This document shows positions 9,360 to 19,021 of a stretch of 64,000 nucleotides of DNA, in pieces. Under the pieces are notes generated by a model that worked only from the letters and a program-made list of their open reading frames with translations, was not told the origin of the DNA and did not search any database. The first letter of the stretch is position 1. Every line of letters starts with the position of its first letter. A program made the position numbers and the translations under genes. Origin of the DNA: Clostridium sp. AT4 (GTDB lineage Bacteria > Bacillota > Clostridia > Lachnospirales > Lachnospiraceae); the NCBI RefSeq assembly GCF_001517625.2, contig NZ_LN999828.1:1380303-1444302 (forward strand), written 5' to 3'.

Positions 9360-10643
9360 TCACAGATCCGCTTCATTTGCAACCGTTTTTTTTACATAAA
9401 TATGAACCTTGTCAATCCGGTTTTTATTGACTTTTTCCACTACCAGACGGACTTCTTCTGTGTCCACCTCTTCTCCTTCTGCCGGAAGATGCTCCAGACG
9501 GTCGATCATAAAACCGCCCAGTGAATCAAAATCTTCTGATACAAGCTCCAGGCCAAGCCGGTCATTGATATCGTCCAGGTTCATGGAACCGTCTGCCAGA
9601 TATTCTCCTTTGGAAATCTCCTTAAGCTCGTCTTCCTCATCTGCATCAAATTCATCCCTGATATCGCCTACGATCTCCTCCAGGATATCCTCCAGCGTGA
9701 TCAGGCCTGCGGTTGCACCATACTCATCCAGAACGATCACGATATTATTTGATGTCTTTCGCATCTCGATCATGAGTTCGGAGAGTTTCTTTGACTCAAA
9801 GGTAAACAGGGGCTGGCGCAGGTAGTCGCGGACGGAAAAAGCGGCTCTGTCCTCCAAAAGGATCAGATCCTTCATGTTGATAATGCCGATGACATTGTCG
9901 GTGTTGTCCTCATAGACAGGAAGGCGGGTATAATGATCCCTGCGGAAAATTTCCATCAGTTCCTCATAGGACGCCTCCACATCTACAAAGCTCATGTCGA
10001 TCCTGGGAACCATGATATCTCTGGCAACAGAATCTCCCAGATCGAACACATTGTTGATCATCTCTTTTTCTTCTGATTCGATCACACCCTTTTCGTGACC
10101 TACCTCTACGATCGTTCTCAGCTCATCTTCCGTAATACTGTCTGTCGGCTTGTTGGGATCCACGCCCAAAAGACGCAGAACCCCGCCGGAGAGCAGATTT
10201 ACAACAAAAATAACCGGTGTCAGTATGGTCATGAGAAGGCAGATTACTCTCGCAAAGCGAAGGGCGTTTTTTTCTGCCTCCAGAGTAGCTATGGTTTTTG
10301 GCGTAATCTCTCCAAAAAGCAGCACTAAAAGAGTCAACACTCCGGTAGCCGCTCCTACGGCCTGGCTTCCGAATACATCCGTTACCAGCACGGTAAGCAT
10401 GGAGGACGCAGAAAGATTAACCACATTGTTTCCGATCAAAATGGCTCCCAGCATTTTGCTCTGATCCCTTCTGGCCTTTAAAACCCAGGCTGCCGCCTTA
10501 TCTCCGTTGTCTGCAAGATTTCGTATACGGATCAGATTCACCGTTGTAAGGGCGGTTTCCGAAGAAGAGAAAAACGCCGAAAGCACCAGACAGACCACTA
10601 CTAACACCAAACGTATGACGACCGTATCACCTGATAGATCCAA
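9360..10643 (-). CDS. CNNM/CorC (HlyC) family membrane protein with CBS pair
   Basis: The 427-residue protein has a DUF21/CNNM membrane domain in the N-terminal 190 residues, including FFSSSETALTTVNLIRI. A CBS pair (about 205-325, with DIMVPRIDMSFVD and VLDEYGATAGLITLEDI) and a CorC_HlyC domain ending in RIDKVHIYVK follow. Relatives export or sense magnesium and other divalent cations; the old name hemolysin is misleading. The start is a TTG at 10643 with AGGAG 10 bp upstream. It sits between trmD and rplS, two genes that are usually adjacent, so it appears to be inserted in that pair. Confidence 0.88.
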   Translation of the reverse strand: MDLSGDTVVIRLVLVVVCLVLSAFFSSSETALTTVNLIRIRNLADNGDKAAAWVLKARRDQSKMLGAILIGNNVVNLSASSMLTVLVTDVFGSQAVGAATGVLTLLVLLFGEITPKTIATLEAEKNALRFARVICLLMTILTPVIFVVNLLSGGVLRLLGVDPNKPTDSITEDELRTIVEVGHEKGVIESEEKEMINNVFDLGDSVARDIMVPRIDMSFVDVEASYEELMEIFRRDHYTRLPVYEDNTDNVIGIINMKDLILLEDRAAFSVRDYLRQPLFTFESKKLSELMIEMRKTSNNIVIVLDEYGATAGLITLEDILEEIVGDIRDEFDADEEDELKEISKGEYLADGSMNLDDINDRLGLELVSEDFDSLGGFMIDRLEHLPAEGEEVDTEEVRLVVEKVNKNRIDKVHIYVKKTVANEADL

Positions 10644-10745
10644 AATTCATCAACTCCTATTTCTTTTGTTTATTTTTTATTTTTACACAGGTTTCAAGAA
10701 ATTTTACACTAGAAGCCCTTCCCTTGTCAATAAGCGTTAAAATTT

Positions 10746-11669
10746 TTACATACTTTCCTTTAAAGCCATGACCTTAAAATAGCCCTTTAATTCCTCTGCC
10801 GTGCACTGTTTTTCATTTAAAAGCTTCTTTACCAGAGCCATCTGGCGGCGCACCTGTTTTCCGGCGCTCTCTCCGCATTCCGGATCCACAAGCTTTTCAA
10901 TGTATGTTTCCAGTTCCTTTAAAATGCTCTCCTGTCCCAGTTCAGACTTAAGGCTGTCCAAAAACTTCTGCTCCTTTAAAGTCAGACTGGCTTCTGCCAG
11001 AAGATCCGGACGGCGCTCAAGGGTGCGGCGGATGGATTGCTCCCGTCTCCAGGCTTCAATATTTTTATGATGGCCTGTGAGGAGAACCTCCGGCACCGGA
11101 CGGCCTTCAAAGACCTCCGGGCGGGTATACTGGGGATACTCTAAAAGATTGTCATAAAAGGACTCTATTTCTGCAGAATCTCCGTTCCCCAGCACCCCTG
11201 GCACCAGTCGGGAAATGCAGTCGATCATCACCATTGCAGGAAGCTCCCCTCCGGTAAGGACAAAATCCCCAAGGGAAAGGTACTCTGCACCGATAGCCTC
11301 CAGAGCCCGCTCATCAATGCCCTCATAGTGGCCGCAGAGGAATACAAGCTCTTCCTCCTTAGACAGCTCCTCCGCAATCTTCTGGTTAAACCGCTGGCCC
11401 TGAGGGGTCATATAGATTACTCTGGGACGGCGGTTTAAGCGGCGGCACAGATCCTCATAGGCATCGCACACCGGACCGGGCTGCATTACCATGCCTGCTC
11501 CGCCGCCATAAGGCGCGTCATCCACATGGCGGTGCTTGTCCCTTGAATAGGTCCGAATGTCCACCGCCTCTGCCTGAATGGCCCCGCTTTCCATGGCCCG
11601 TCCTGTGATGCTGGTGCCAAGACCATCCATAACCATGTCAGGAAACAGGGTAAGAATATGAAAATTCAT
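10746..11669 (-). CDS. trmD: tRNA (guanine-N1)-methyltransferase TrmD with C-terminal extension
   Basis: TrmD methylates G37 of tRNAs next to the anticodon, preventing +1 frameshifting. The knot-forming signatures are clear: YGGGAGMVMQPGP near residue 55, CGHYEGIDERALEAIG near 110 and SLGDFVLTGGELPAMVMID near 130. The usual protein ends near residue 245, but this one has about 60 further charged residues (SELGQESILKELETYIEK to KVMALKESM) with no domain I recognise. It lies 6 bp downstream of mutS rather than in the common rpsP-rimM-trmD-rplS cluster. Confidence 0.95.
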   Translation of the reverse strand: MNFHILTLFPDMVMDGLGTSITGRAMESGAIQAEAVDIRTYSRDKHRHVDDAPYGGGAGMVMQPGPVCDAYEDLCRRLNRRPRVIYMTPQGQRFNQKIAEELSKEEELVFLCGHYEGIDERALEAIGAEYLSLGDFVLTGGELPAMVMIDCISRLVPGVLGNGDSAEIESFYDNLLEYPQYTRPEVFEGRPVPEVLLTGHHKNIEAWRREQSIRRTLERRPDLLAEASLTLKEQKFLDSLKSELGQESILKELETYIEKLVDPECGESAGKQVRRQMALVKKLLNEKQCTAEELKGYFKVMALKESM

Positions 11670-11675
11670 GTATAT

Positions 11676-14345
11676 TTACTCCTTCCATCGGTTTTTCAGC
11701 TTTGTCTGAAGCCGGTACAGGGTATTTAAGGCATCAAGCGGCGTCATAGTAGAAAGTTCCAGGCCGTCCAGCTCCTTAATAATATCATCATCCTTTACCG
11801 TATCAAAGAAGGTAAGCTGCTGCAGATCCACCTCATCCGGCTTTGGAACTGCCCTGTGCTGGGTCACATTGGCATTCGCCTGAGCGATTTCCTTTGCACG
11901 GGCCGTAATATCATTTTCACTGAGCTCTCCGGCGATCTCCCTGGCGCGGCTGATCACAGAATCCGGAACCCCGGCCAGCTTTGCCACCTGGATTCCGTAG
12001 CTCTTATCTGCGCCGCCCCGGACAATCTTCCTTAAAAATACAATATCGTCTCCCTGCTCCTTTACTGCAATACAGTAATTTTTCACGCCTGCAATGGTAC
12101 CCTCTAATTCCGTCAGCTCATGGTAATGGGTAGCAAAAAGCGTCTTTGCTCCCAAAAGCTTTGTGCTGCTGATGTGCTCGATCACGGCCCATGCGATCGA
12201 AAGGCCGTCAAAGGTGCTGGTGCCGCGGCCGATCTCATCCAGCACCAGAAGGCTGTTCCTTGTGGCGTTTCTAAGGATATTTGCCACCTCGGTCATCTCC
12301 ACCATAAAGGTACTCTGTCCGCTTGCTAGATCATCCGAAGCGCCCACACGGGTAAAAATACGGTCGCAGATACCGATATCCGCCTCCTGAGCCGGTACAA
12401 AGCTTCCTAACTGTGCCATTAGCACGATCAGAGCCACCTGGCGCATATAGGTAGATTTTCCCGCCATGTTGGGACCGGTAATTACGGAAAGACGGTTCTT
12501 TCCATTGTCTAAAAAGGTATCATTTGCCACAAAAAGATCATCCCGCATCATCTGCTCCACTACCGGATGGCGGCCGTTCTTGATGTGGATCACGCCCTTT
12601 TCATTGATAGAGGGCTTGACGTAATTGCGGCGGGTCGCCACAGAGGACAGGGAACAGAACACGTCGATTCCCGCAATGGCTCTGGCCGTCTGCTGGATCC
12701 GTACTACCTGAGAGGAAATGGAATCCCTTACCTCACAGAACAGATCGTATTCCAGGGCTGTCAGCTTTTCCTCCGCCCCCATGATCACATCCTCAAGCTG
12801 CTTTAACTCATCTGTGGTAAAGCGCTCTGCATTCGTAAGGGTCTGTTTGCGCACAAAGTAGTCCGGCACCATATCTTTAAATGAATTTGTCACTTCAAAA
12901 TAGTAGCCGAACACCTTATTGTACTTGACCTTCAGGGTTTTGATGCCCGTCTTTTCCTTTTCACGTGCTTCTAGCTCAGCTAACCAGGTCTTTCCCTCGG
13001 TTTTAGCATTGCGCAGCCGGTCGGCTTCCTCATGGAAGCCTTCCTTAATGATACCGCCTTCTCTCACAGTAATGGGCGGATCATCTACAATGGAACGGTG
13101 GATCAGATCCCAAATATCTTCCAAAGGATCCAGCTCGCTCTCAAGCTCCTTTAAAAGCCCAGTCTGAAACTCTCCAAGAAGGCGTTTGATATGGGGCAGC
13201 ATTTCCAGAGAGGTCTTAAAGGCAATGAGGTCTCTGGGACTGGCTGTCTTATAGCTGATCCGTCCGATCAGGCGCTCCAGGTCATAAATGGGATTTAAAT
13301 ACTCTCCCAGCTCCTCCCTGGAAATATAATTCATATTCAGCTCTTCCACCGCATCCTGCCGCCGGATGATCTCATCTTTGTGGATCAGCGGCTGCTCGAT
13401 ATAGCTTCGCAGCAGCCTGGCGCCCATGGCTGTCTTTGTCCGGTCAAGAACCCACAAAAGAGTGCCCCTCTTCTGTTTTTCCCGCATGGTTTCCACAAGC
13501 TCCAGATTCCTTCTGGTAGAGGTGTCGATCACCATATACTGGCCGGTGCGGTAGGGTGTGAGGGAGGTAATATGCTCTAAGGTGCTCTTCTGAGTCTCAT
13601 ACATATATTCCATCACCGCTCCTGCTGCAATGATCCCCGTAGCATAGTCCTCTAATCCCAGCCCGCTTAATGAATTTACCTTAAAATGCTCCTTTAATAC
13701 TTTTTTACAGGATTCATCCCCAAAGAAATGGCTGTCCAGAGCGGATATGATGACCTGATACCGGTTTTTCAGTTCATCCAGGTCTACCCCAGACATATAA
13801 AATGCATTGTTGCAGATGATCTCAGAGGGAGAAAATTTATTGATCTCATCAAACAGCTCCCGGTCAGAATCCACTTCTGTAACCAAAAATTCTCCCGTAC
13901 TGATATCTGCGGTGGAAATACCGTAGCGGCCGTCCACATAGACAATTCCCATCAGGTAATTATTTTTCGTCTCATCCAGAGCCTGAGCGCTGGTAATGGT
14001 GCCCGGCGTTACCACCCGGATAACCTCTCTCTTTACAAGCCCTTTTGCCTGTTTTGGGTCTTCCATCTGCTCTGCAATGGCTACCTTAAAACCCTTTTGA
14101 ACCAGACGGTACAGATAGGAATCCACTGCATGATAGGGAACTCCGCACATGGGGGCGCGTTCCTTAAGGCCACATTCCTTTCCGGTCAGCGTAATCTCCA
14201 ATGCTTTGGAAGCTGCCAGGGCATCATCGAAAAACATTTCGTAAAAATCGCCCAGACGGTAAAACAGGATACAGTCCGGATATTCTTTTTTTGTCTCCAT
14301 GTAATGCTGCATCATGGGAGACAGCTGTGAAATATCAATCTCCAC
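11676..14345 (-). CDS. mutS: DNA mismatch repair protein MutS
   Basis: MutS recognises mismatches and, as an ATPase clamp, recruits MutL. Starting at residue 1 the protein has the mismatch-reading motif GDFYEMFFDDA near residue 30, the core and clamp domains, the Walker A GPNMAGKSTYMRQ near residue 615, and the Walker B/signature LVLDEIGRGTSTFDG. The length of about 889 residues is typical of MutS1. The start is most likely the GTG at 14345 (VEIDISQLS), because GGGGAGG lies about 7 bp upstream. The upstream GTG at 14351 almost touches that site. It follows miaB directly and precedes trmD by 6 bp. Confidence 0.96.
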   Translation of the reverse strand: MEIDISQLSPMMQHYMETKKEYPDCILFYRLGDFYEMFFDDALAASKALEITLTGKECGLKERAPMCGVPYHAVDSYLYRLVQKGFKVAIAEQMEDPKQAKGLVKREVIRVVTPGTITSAQALDETKNNYLMGIVYVDGRYGISTADISTGEFLVTEVDSDRELFDEINKFSPSEIICNNAFYMSGVDLDELKNRYQVIISALDSHFFGDESCKKVLKEHFKVNSLSGLGLEDYATGIIAAGAVMEYMYETQKSTLEHITSLTPYRTGQYMVIDTSTRRNLELVETMREKQKRGTLLWVLDRTKTAMGARLLRSYIEQPLIHKDEIIRRQDAVEELNMNYISREELGEYLNPIYDLERLIGRISYKTASPRDLIAFKTSLEMLPHIKRLLGEFQTGLLKELESELDPLEDIWDLIHRSIVDDPPITVREGGIIKEGFHEEADRLRNAKTEGKTWLAELEAREKEKTGIKTLKVKYNKVFGYYFEVTNSFKDMVPDYFVRKQTLTNAERFTTDELKQLEDVIMGAEEKLTALEYDLFCEVRDSISSQVVRIQQTARAIAGIDVFCSLSSVATRRNYVKPSINEKGVIHIKNGRHPVVEQMMRDDLFVANDTFLDNGKNRLSVITGPNMAGKSTYMRQVALIVLMAQLGSFVPAQEADIGICDRIFTRVGASDDLASGQSTFMVEMTEVANILRNATRNSLLVLDEIGRGTSTFDGLSIAWAVIEHISSTKLLGAKTLFATHYHELTELEGTIAGVKNYCIAVKEQGDDIVFLRKIVRGGADKSYGIQVAKLAGVPDSVISRAREIAGELSENDITARAKEIAQANANVTQHRAVPKPDEVDLQQLTFFDTVKDDDIIKELDGLELSTMTPLDALNTLYRLQTKLKNRWKE

Positions 14346-14347
14346 GA

Positions 14348-15856
14348 TCACGCCTCCCCTGAATCCTCATGGATCCGTCCCATGTAGTAAAAGCCCCTGC
14401 TCTCTTCCAGATAAACATCTACCAGGGAACCGATCATAGACGCATCTCCCGGAAAATGTACTACGGTATTATTTGACATACGGCCCGTCATCAGCTCAGG
14501 AGAATGGTCGTTTACCTCCTCCACAAGCACCTGCTGCACCGTATGCACATCCCGTCCGCAGACCTCTGCGGAAATATCCTGTACTTCTTTTAAAAGACGG
14601 TCAAAGCGTTCCTTTACCACGTCCTCAGGCACCTGGTTTTCCATGGCCGCCGCAGGAGTTCCCGTGCGCTTGGAATAGATAAAGGTAAATGCACTGTCAA
14701 AGCGTACGTTTCTTACCACATCCAGGGTTTCCTCAAAATCCTCTTCTGTCTCTCCTGGAAAGCCCACGATAATATCCGTCGTCAGGGAAATACCCGGAAC
14801 AGCGGCCTTGATCTTTTCCGCCAGAGCCAGAAACTGCTCCTTGGTATATCTTCGGTTCATCTCCTTTAAAATGCGGGAGCTCCCGGACTGAAGGGGCAGA
14901 TGGAGATGGCGGCAGATCTTTTGGGACTCTGCCATTACCTGAATCAGTTCATCCGAAAGATCCTTTGGATGGGAGGTCATAAAGCGTATCCGCTCCAGTC
15001 CCGGAATCTTCTCAATCTCGCGAAGCAGCTCTGCAAAGGTCATGGGCGTCTCCAGATTTTTGCCATAGGAGTTTACATTCTGCCCCAAAAGCATTACCTC
15101 CACTACGCCGTCTGCCACCAGCCGCTTGATTTCCTTTATAATCTCCTCCGGCTTTCTGCTGCGCTCCCTGCCCCGGACATAGGGGACAATACAGTAGCTG
15201 CAGAAATTGTTGCAGCCAAACATAATATTGACGCCGGATTTAAAGGAATATTTGCGCTCCACCGGAAGATCCTCCACGATCATATCCGTGTCCTTCCATA
15301 CGTCCACCACCATGGTGTGTTTTGTATGGACGCCTTCCTCCTCGTTCAGAAGCTCTTCCTGGAGTTTTTCCAGGCAGATGCTGATCAGCTCTGCCAGCTT
15401 AAAAATATTGTGGGTCCCAAAGATCAGATCCACATAGCGGTAGCTCTTCCTGATCTTTTCTACCACTTCCTTTTCCTGCATCATACAGCCGCAGAGCGCG
15501 ATCATCATATGGGGATGCTTTTTCTTTCTTGCTCCAAGCTGTCCTAAACGGCCGTAAACTCTCAAATTGGCATTTTCACGAACTGTACAGGTATTATAGA
15601 GAACAAAATCCGCCTCTTCCGTGTCTGATGCCACATAGCCGATGGCTTCCAGGATCCCTAAAAGTTTCTCCGAATCTCTGGCGTTCATCTGGCAGCCAAA
15701 GGTATTGATACAGCAGGTCAGAGGACGGCCCAAACGATCCTTAAAAACCTCCAGCTGCTTCTTTGCTTTTTCCATAAAATACTGCTGGCGTTCCGGTTCA
15801 CAGGCCGGAGGAGCGCCGTGCAGCGCCTCATAAGAGATGTTTGCAGATAATTCCAT
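14348..15856 (-). CDS. miaB: tRNA-2-methylthio-N6-dimethylallyladenosine synthase MiaB
   Basis: MiaB is a radical-SAM methylthiotransferase acting on A37 of tRNAs. The 502-residue protein has an N-terminal extension of about 45 residues. The UPF0004 cluster-binding domain follows (INTFGCQMNARDSEK, then LCGCMMQEKE), then the radical-SAM motif FGCNNFCSYCIVPYVRGRE (CxxxCxxC, near residue 215) and a TRAM domain ending near FYYMGRIHED. CAGGAG precedes the ATG. It ends 2 bp before mutS; miaB-mutS linkage is widespread in Firmicutes. Confidence 0.96.
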   Translation of the reverse strand: MELSANISYEALHGAPPACEPERQQYFMEKAKKQLEVFKDRLGRPLTCCINTFGCQMNARDSEKLLGILEAIGYVASDTEEADFVLYNTCTVRENANLRVYGRLGQLGARKKKHPHMMIALCGCMMQEKEVVEKIRKSYRYVDLIFGTHNIFKLAELISICLEKLQEELLNEEEGVHTKHTMVVDVWKDTDMIVEDLPVERKYSFKSGVNIMFGCNNFCSYCIVPYVRGRERSRKPEEIIKEIKRLVADGVVEVMLLGQNVNSYGKNLETPMTFAELLREIEKIPGLERIRFMTSHPKDLSDELIQVMAESQKICRHLHLPLQSGSSRILKEMNRRYTKEQFLALAEKIKAAVPGISLTTDIIVGFPGETEEDFEETLDVVRNVRFDSAFTFIYSKRTGTPAAAMENQVPEDVVKERFDRLLKEVQDISAEVCGRDVHTVQQVLVEEVNDHSPELMTGRMSNNTVVHFPGDASMIGSLVDVYLEESRGFYYMGRIHEDSGEA

Positions 15857-15953
15857 GTATGTTTACTCCTGTTCTGATGGTATAATGTTTCTTTTCCGGC
15901 AACGTAAGGCGGCTGGGCAGATAAGCCCAGCCGGTTCCGGTGGTAATCTCTAT

Positions 15954-16532
15954 TTATTCCACAGGTCCGAATTGGGAAAGAGGATAATAACAGAATAATA
16001 CCTTTGCTATGATCTTTTCCTTTTTTACGAACTTGTTTTCCCAGTATCTGGCATCTCTGGAATTGTTGCGGTTGTCGCCCAGCATGAAATAGCTTCCCTC
16101 AGGCACTGTGTAAGGACCGTAGGAGCCCTCCATAGGCTCAGGAAGATAAGGTTCCTCTAAGGGTGTGTCAGAGCCATTAATATAAACCTTTCCGTCTACG
16201 ATCTCCACCGTTTCTCCCGGAAGGCCGATCACGCGCTTTACATAGTAAACGGATTCATCATCCGGGTAATGGAAAATCACGATATCTCCCCGCTCCGGGT
16301 CATCGGTTAAGTAGGAAAGCCTGGAGCCGATCACACGGCTTTTGGTCATAATGGTATTTTCCATAGAACCGCTGGGAACACGGCTGTTGGCAATAATGAA
16401 ATTATTCAGCACAAGGGCAATGATCACAGCTGCCGCAATAATCTGGATCCAGCTGATGATCTCCTTTTTCAGATCAAAGGGCTCCTCCTTTTCTTTCTTG
16501 CGGCTTCTGCCCTTCTTTTCTTCTTCTAACAT
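15954..16532 (-). CDS. lepB: Signal peptidase I (second of two)
   Basis: The 192-residue protein begins with a highly charged cytoplasmic tail (EEEKKGRSRKKEKEEPF) and one membrane helix near residues 28-48. SRVPSGSMENTI carries the catalytic serine, YVKRVIGLPGETVEI the lysine, and GDNRNNSRDARYWENKFV the third signature. It is clearly a paralogue of the gene at 8264-8842, with a longer tail and a proper ATG preceded by AGAGGA. It lies between proA and miaB, with 97 bp to miaB. Confidence 0.93.
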   Translation of the reverse strand: MLEEEKKGRSRKKEKEEPFDLKKEIISWIQIIAAAVIIALVLNNFIIANSRVPSGSMENTIMTKSRVIGSRLSYLTDDPERGDIVIFHYPDDESVYYVKRVIGLPGETVEIVDGKVYINGSDTPLEEPYLPEPMEGSYGPYTVPEGSYFMLGDNRNNSRDARYWENKFVKKEKIIAKVLFCYYPLSQFGPVE

Positions 16533-16552
16533 ATAAATAAGTTCCTCTCTTC

Positions 16553-17797
16553 TCAGCTGCGGATCTGGCCGTCTCCGTAGATGATATACTTGGTTGTAGT
16601 CAGCTCCTTTAAGCCCATAGGGCCTCTGGCGTGAAGCTTCTGGGTGCTGATCCCGATCTCCGCTCCAAAACCGAATTCCTCTCCGTCGGTAAAACGGGTG
16701 GAGGCATTTACGTACACAGCTGCCGCATCCACCTCATCCAAAAACTTCTGTGCGTTAAAATAATCAGAGGTGATAATGGCCTCAGAATGACCGGTATTGT
16801 ATGTATTGATATGCCGGATGGCTTCATCCAGAGAATCCACCAGCTTTAAGGATAGAATGTAATCCAGATATTCCGTTCCCCAGTCCTCCGGCTCTGCCGG
16901 CTTAAAGGACGGTTCAATGACTCTGGCTGCCTCATCCGCCCGGATCTCCACCTGCTTTTCTTCCAGTTTTTTCCTTAATAATGGAAGGAAGTCCGCTGCA
17001 ATTTTTCTGTGGATCACCAATGATTCACAGGCATTGCAGACCCCGATCCTCTGGGTCTTTGCATTGAAGATAATATCCAGAGCCATATGGAAATCCGCGG
17101 ACTCGTCTACAAAAATATGGCAGTTTCCTGTTCCTGTCTGGATCACAGGCACGGTACTGTTTTCCACAACGGTGCGGATCAGTCCGGCGCCGCCTCTGGG
17201 AATCAGCACATCCACATACTGATTTAAGCGCATCAGCTCTCTTGTTGTTTCCCGGCTGGCATCCTCAATGAGCTGCACGGCGTCCTCCGGCAGTCCCGCA
17301 CGGACAAGACCGGTGCGGATCCATCTTACAATAGCCTTATTGGACTCTCCGGCATCGCTTCCTCCCTTTAAGATCACAGCATTTCCGGACTTAAAACACA
17401 GACCGAAGGCGTCAGCTGTCACATTGGGACGCGCCTCGTAGATCATGCCGATCACGCCTAAAGGCACCCGTTTCTGGCCAATTTTTAAACCATTGGGACG
17501 AAGCTTCATGGAGATGACTTCTCCCACAGGATCCTCCAGAGAAGCGACCTTTAAAAGTCCGTCTGCCATGGATTGAACTCTGGCCGGAGTCAAACGCAGA
17601 CGGTCTAAAAGTCCCTGGCTCATGCCCTTTTGCCGTGCCGTCTCATAATCTGCCTCATTTGCAGCAAGGATCTCATCCTCGCCCTCAAGCAGCGCTCTGG
17701 CTGCTTCCTCCAATCCAATATTTTTTTCTCTGGAGCCCAGGCTGTTCAGTATTCTGGAAACTGCCCTGGCCTGACCGCCGATCTCATTTAATGTCAT
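16553..17797 (-). CDS. proA: Gamma-glutamyl phosphate reductase
   Basis: ProA reduces gamma-glutamyl phosphate with NADPH, the second step of proline synthesis. The aldehyde-dehydrogenase fold shows [32 protein letters not shown] and the catalytic cysteine in [14 protein letters not shown] (near residue 260). The C-terminal [19 protein letters not shown] is diagnostic. I chose the ATG at 17797 (MTLNEIGG) with AGAGGG upstream. A start at 17824 has its purine-rich site too close. It is downstream of proB with a DUF896 gene in between. Confidence 0.95.
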   Translation of the reverse strand: MTLNEIGGQARAVSRILNSLGSREKNIGLEEAARALLEGEDEILAANEADYETARQKGMSQGLLDRLRLTPARVQSMADGLLKVASLEDPVGEVISMKLRPNGLKIGQKRVPLGVIGMIYEARPNVTADAFGLCFKSGNAVILKGGSDAGESNKAIVRWIRTGLVRAGLPEDAVQLIEDASRETTRELMRLNQYVDVLIPRGGAGLIRTVVENSTVPVIQTGTGNCHIFVDESADFHMALDIIFNAKTQRIGVCNACESLVIHRKIAADFLPLLRKKLEEKQVEIRADEAARVIEPSFKPAEPEDWGTEYLDYILSLKLVDSLDEAIRHINTYNTGHSEAIITSDYFNAQKFLDEVDAAAVYVNASTRFTDGEEFGFGAEIGISTQKLHARGPMGLKELTTTKYIIYGDGQIRS

Positions 17798-17835
17798 ATT
17801 CCCTCTGCGCTCCTTTTCGCTCATTCTCCGGGCTG

Positions 17836-18057
17836 CTACACCTCTTTGATACCGCCGTATTTCTTTCCAAGATCTGTAACAGATCCGTCCTTTTCTACGA
17901 TAGAAATATTATTTAAATTATTTCTCAGGCTTCCTCTGATTGCTGCAAGATACTCCCTGCGCAGAGCCGCCTGCTCACTTTTTTCTTTCTCCGTCAGTCC
18001 TACAGACTGGGATTTATGGTAAAGTTCGTTGATCCGATCTATCTTTTTTGCGTCCAT
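17836..18057 (-). CDS. DUF896 family small protein
   Basis: A 73-residue protein, [20 protein letters not shown], with the DUF896 pattern of two N-terminal helices ([20 protein letters not shown], then [11 protein letters not shown]). B. subtilis relatives such as YnzC are small cytoplasmic proteins of unclear function. GGAGGAGAAA precedes the ATG. It sits between proB (15 bp) and proA (38 bp), so it is probably cotranscribed with the proline genes; a functional link is not shown. Confidence 0.85.
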   Translation of the reverse strand: MDAKKIDRINELYHKSQSVGLTEKEKSEQAALRREYLAAIRGSLRNNLNNISIVEKDGSVTDLGKKYGGIKEV

Positions 18058-18072
18058 TTTCTCCTCCTGTCC

Positions 18073-18936
18073 TTAATACTCGTTATTTAAGTAATGCATC
18101 AGGTCAAAATCCAGATTAGTATGGGCTAAAAACAGGGTTCCTGTTTCTTTCCCTCCTACAATTTCCATTACTGCCTCTACATGGTCTCCATTGGCAATTA
18201 CCATATCCGCTCCGCTGTCTGTGGCGATCCGGGCTGCTGCCAGCTTGGCAGACATACCCCCTGTGCCCACATCGCTTCCTGAGGTTCCCTTTCCCATGAA
18301 AAGAAGCTCCTTCGTGATTTCCGGCACAAAACTGATAAAGCGGGCTTCCTTATTAGTTCTGGGATCATCTGTATAAAGACCGTCAATATCCGATAAAAGG
18401 ATCAGAAGATCTGCTCCGATCAAAGCAGCTACGATCGCGGAGAGGCGGTCATTGTCTCCAAAGCTGTCCACATAAGGAATCTCAGAGGTGGAAACGGTAT
18501 CGTTTTCATTTACAATGGGAATCGTTCCCAGATTTAAAAGCTCCTCAAAGGTATTCTGGGCATTGTAGCGGGAAGCGTCATTTACCATGGTATCCTTTGT
18601 AAGAAGCACCTGAGCGGCTGTCTGGTTGTATTCCGCGCAGAGCTTCTGATACACCATCATCAGCCGGGCCTGTCCCACAGCGGCAAAGGCCTGTTTTTCC
18701 GCCAGGGAGTCCGGGCGCTTGTGATGGCCCAGAGCCTGTCTTCCTGCGGCAATGGCGCCGGAAGATACCAAAACCACGTCCTTTCCCTGTCCTCTTAAAT
18801 CGCTTAAGGTGCGGATCAGCTTCTCTATTTTCATAAGATTTAACTCCCCTGTTTCCGGATGGGTTAGAGAGGAGGAACCAATCTTAATGACGATTCTTTT
18901 TTTATCCTTCAGGTTCTTTCGTTCCTGTGCTTCCAT
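18073..18936 (-). CDS. proB: Glutamate 5-kinase
   Basis: ProB phosphorylates glutamate to gamma-glutamyl phosphate, the feedback-controlled first step of proline synthesis. The amino-acid-kinase fold is shown by RIVIKIGSSSLT near residue 14, VSSGAIAAGRQALG, VNENDTVSTSEI and GTGGMSAKLAAARIATDSG. At 287 residues it lacks the C-terminal PUA domain found in E. coli ProB, as in many clostridial enzymes. AAAGGAG precedes the ATG. It is first in the proB-DUF896-proA cluster. Confidence 0.95.
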   Translation of the reverse strand: MEAQERKNLKDKKRIVIKIGSSSLTHPETGELNLMKIEKLIRTLSDLRGQGKDVVLVSSGAIAAGRQALGHHKRPDSLAEKQAFAAVGQARLMMVYQKLCAEYNQTAAQVLLTKDTMVNDASRYNAQNTFEELLNLGTIPIVNENDTVSTSEIPYVDSFGDNDRLSAIVAALIGADLLILLSDIDGLYTDDPRTNKEARFISFVPEITKELLFMGKGTSGSDVGTGGMSAKLAAARIATDSGADMVIANGDHVEAVMEIVGGKETGTLFLAHTNLDFDLMHYLNNEY

Positions 18937-19021
18937 GATACTGCTCCTTTTTCTTCTGCTTTCAGGCGCTGAAACGCCATGTTTTTTATCTTACACCAAA
19001 TTTGATAGCCCGTCAATTTTT

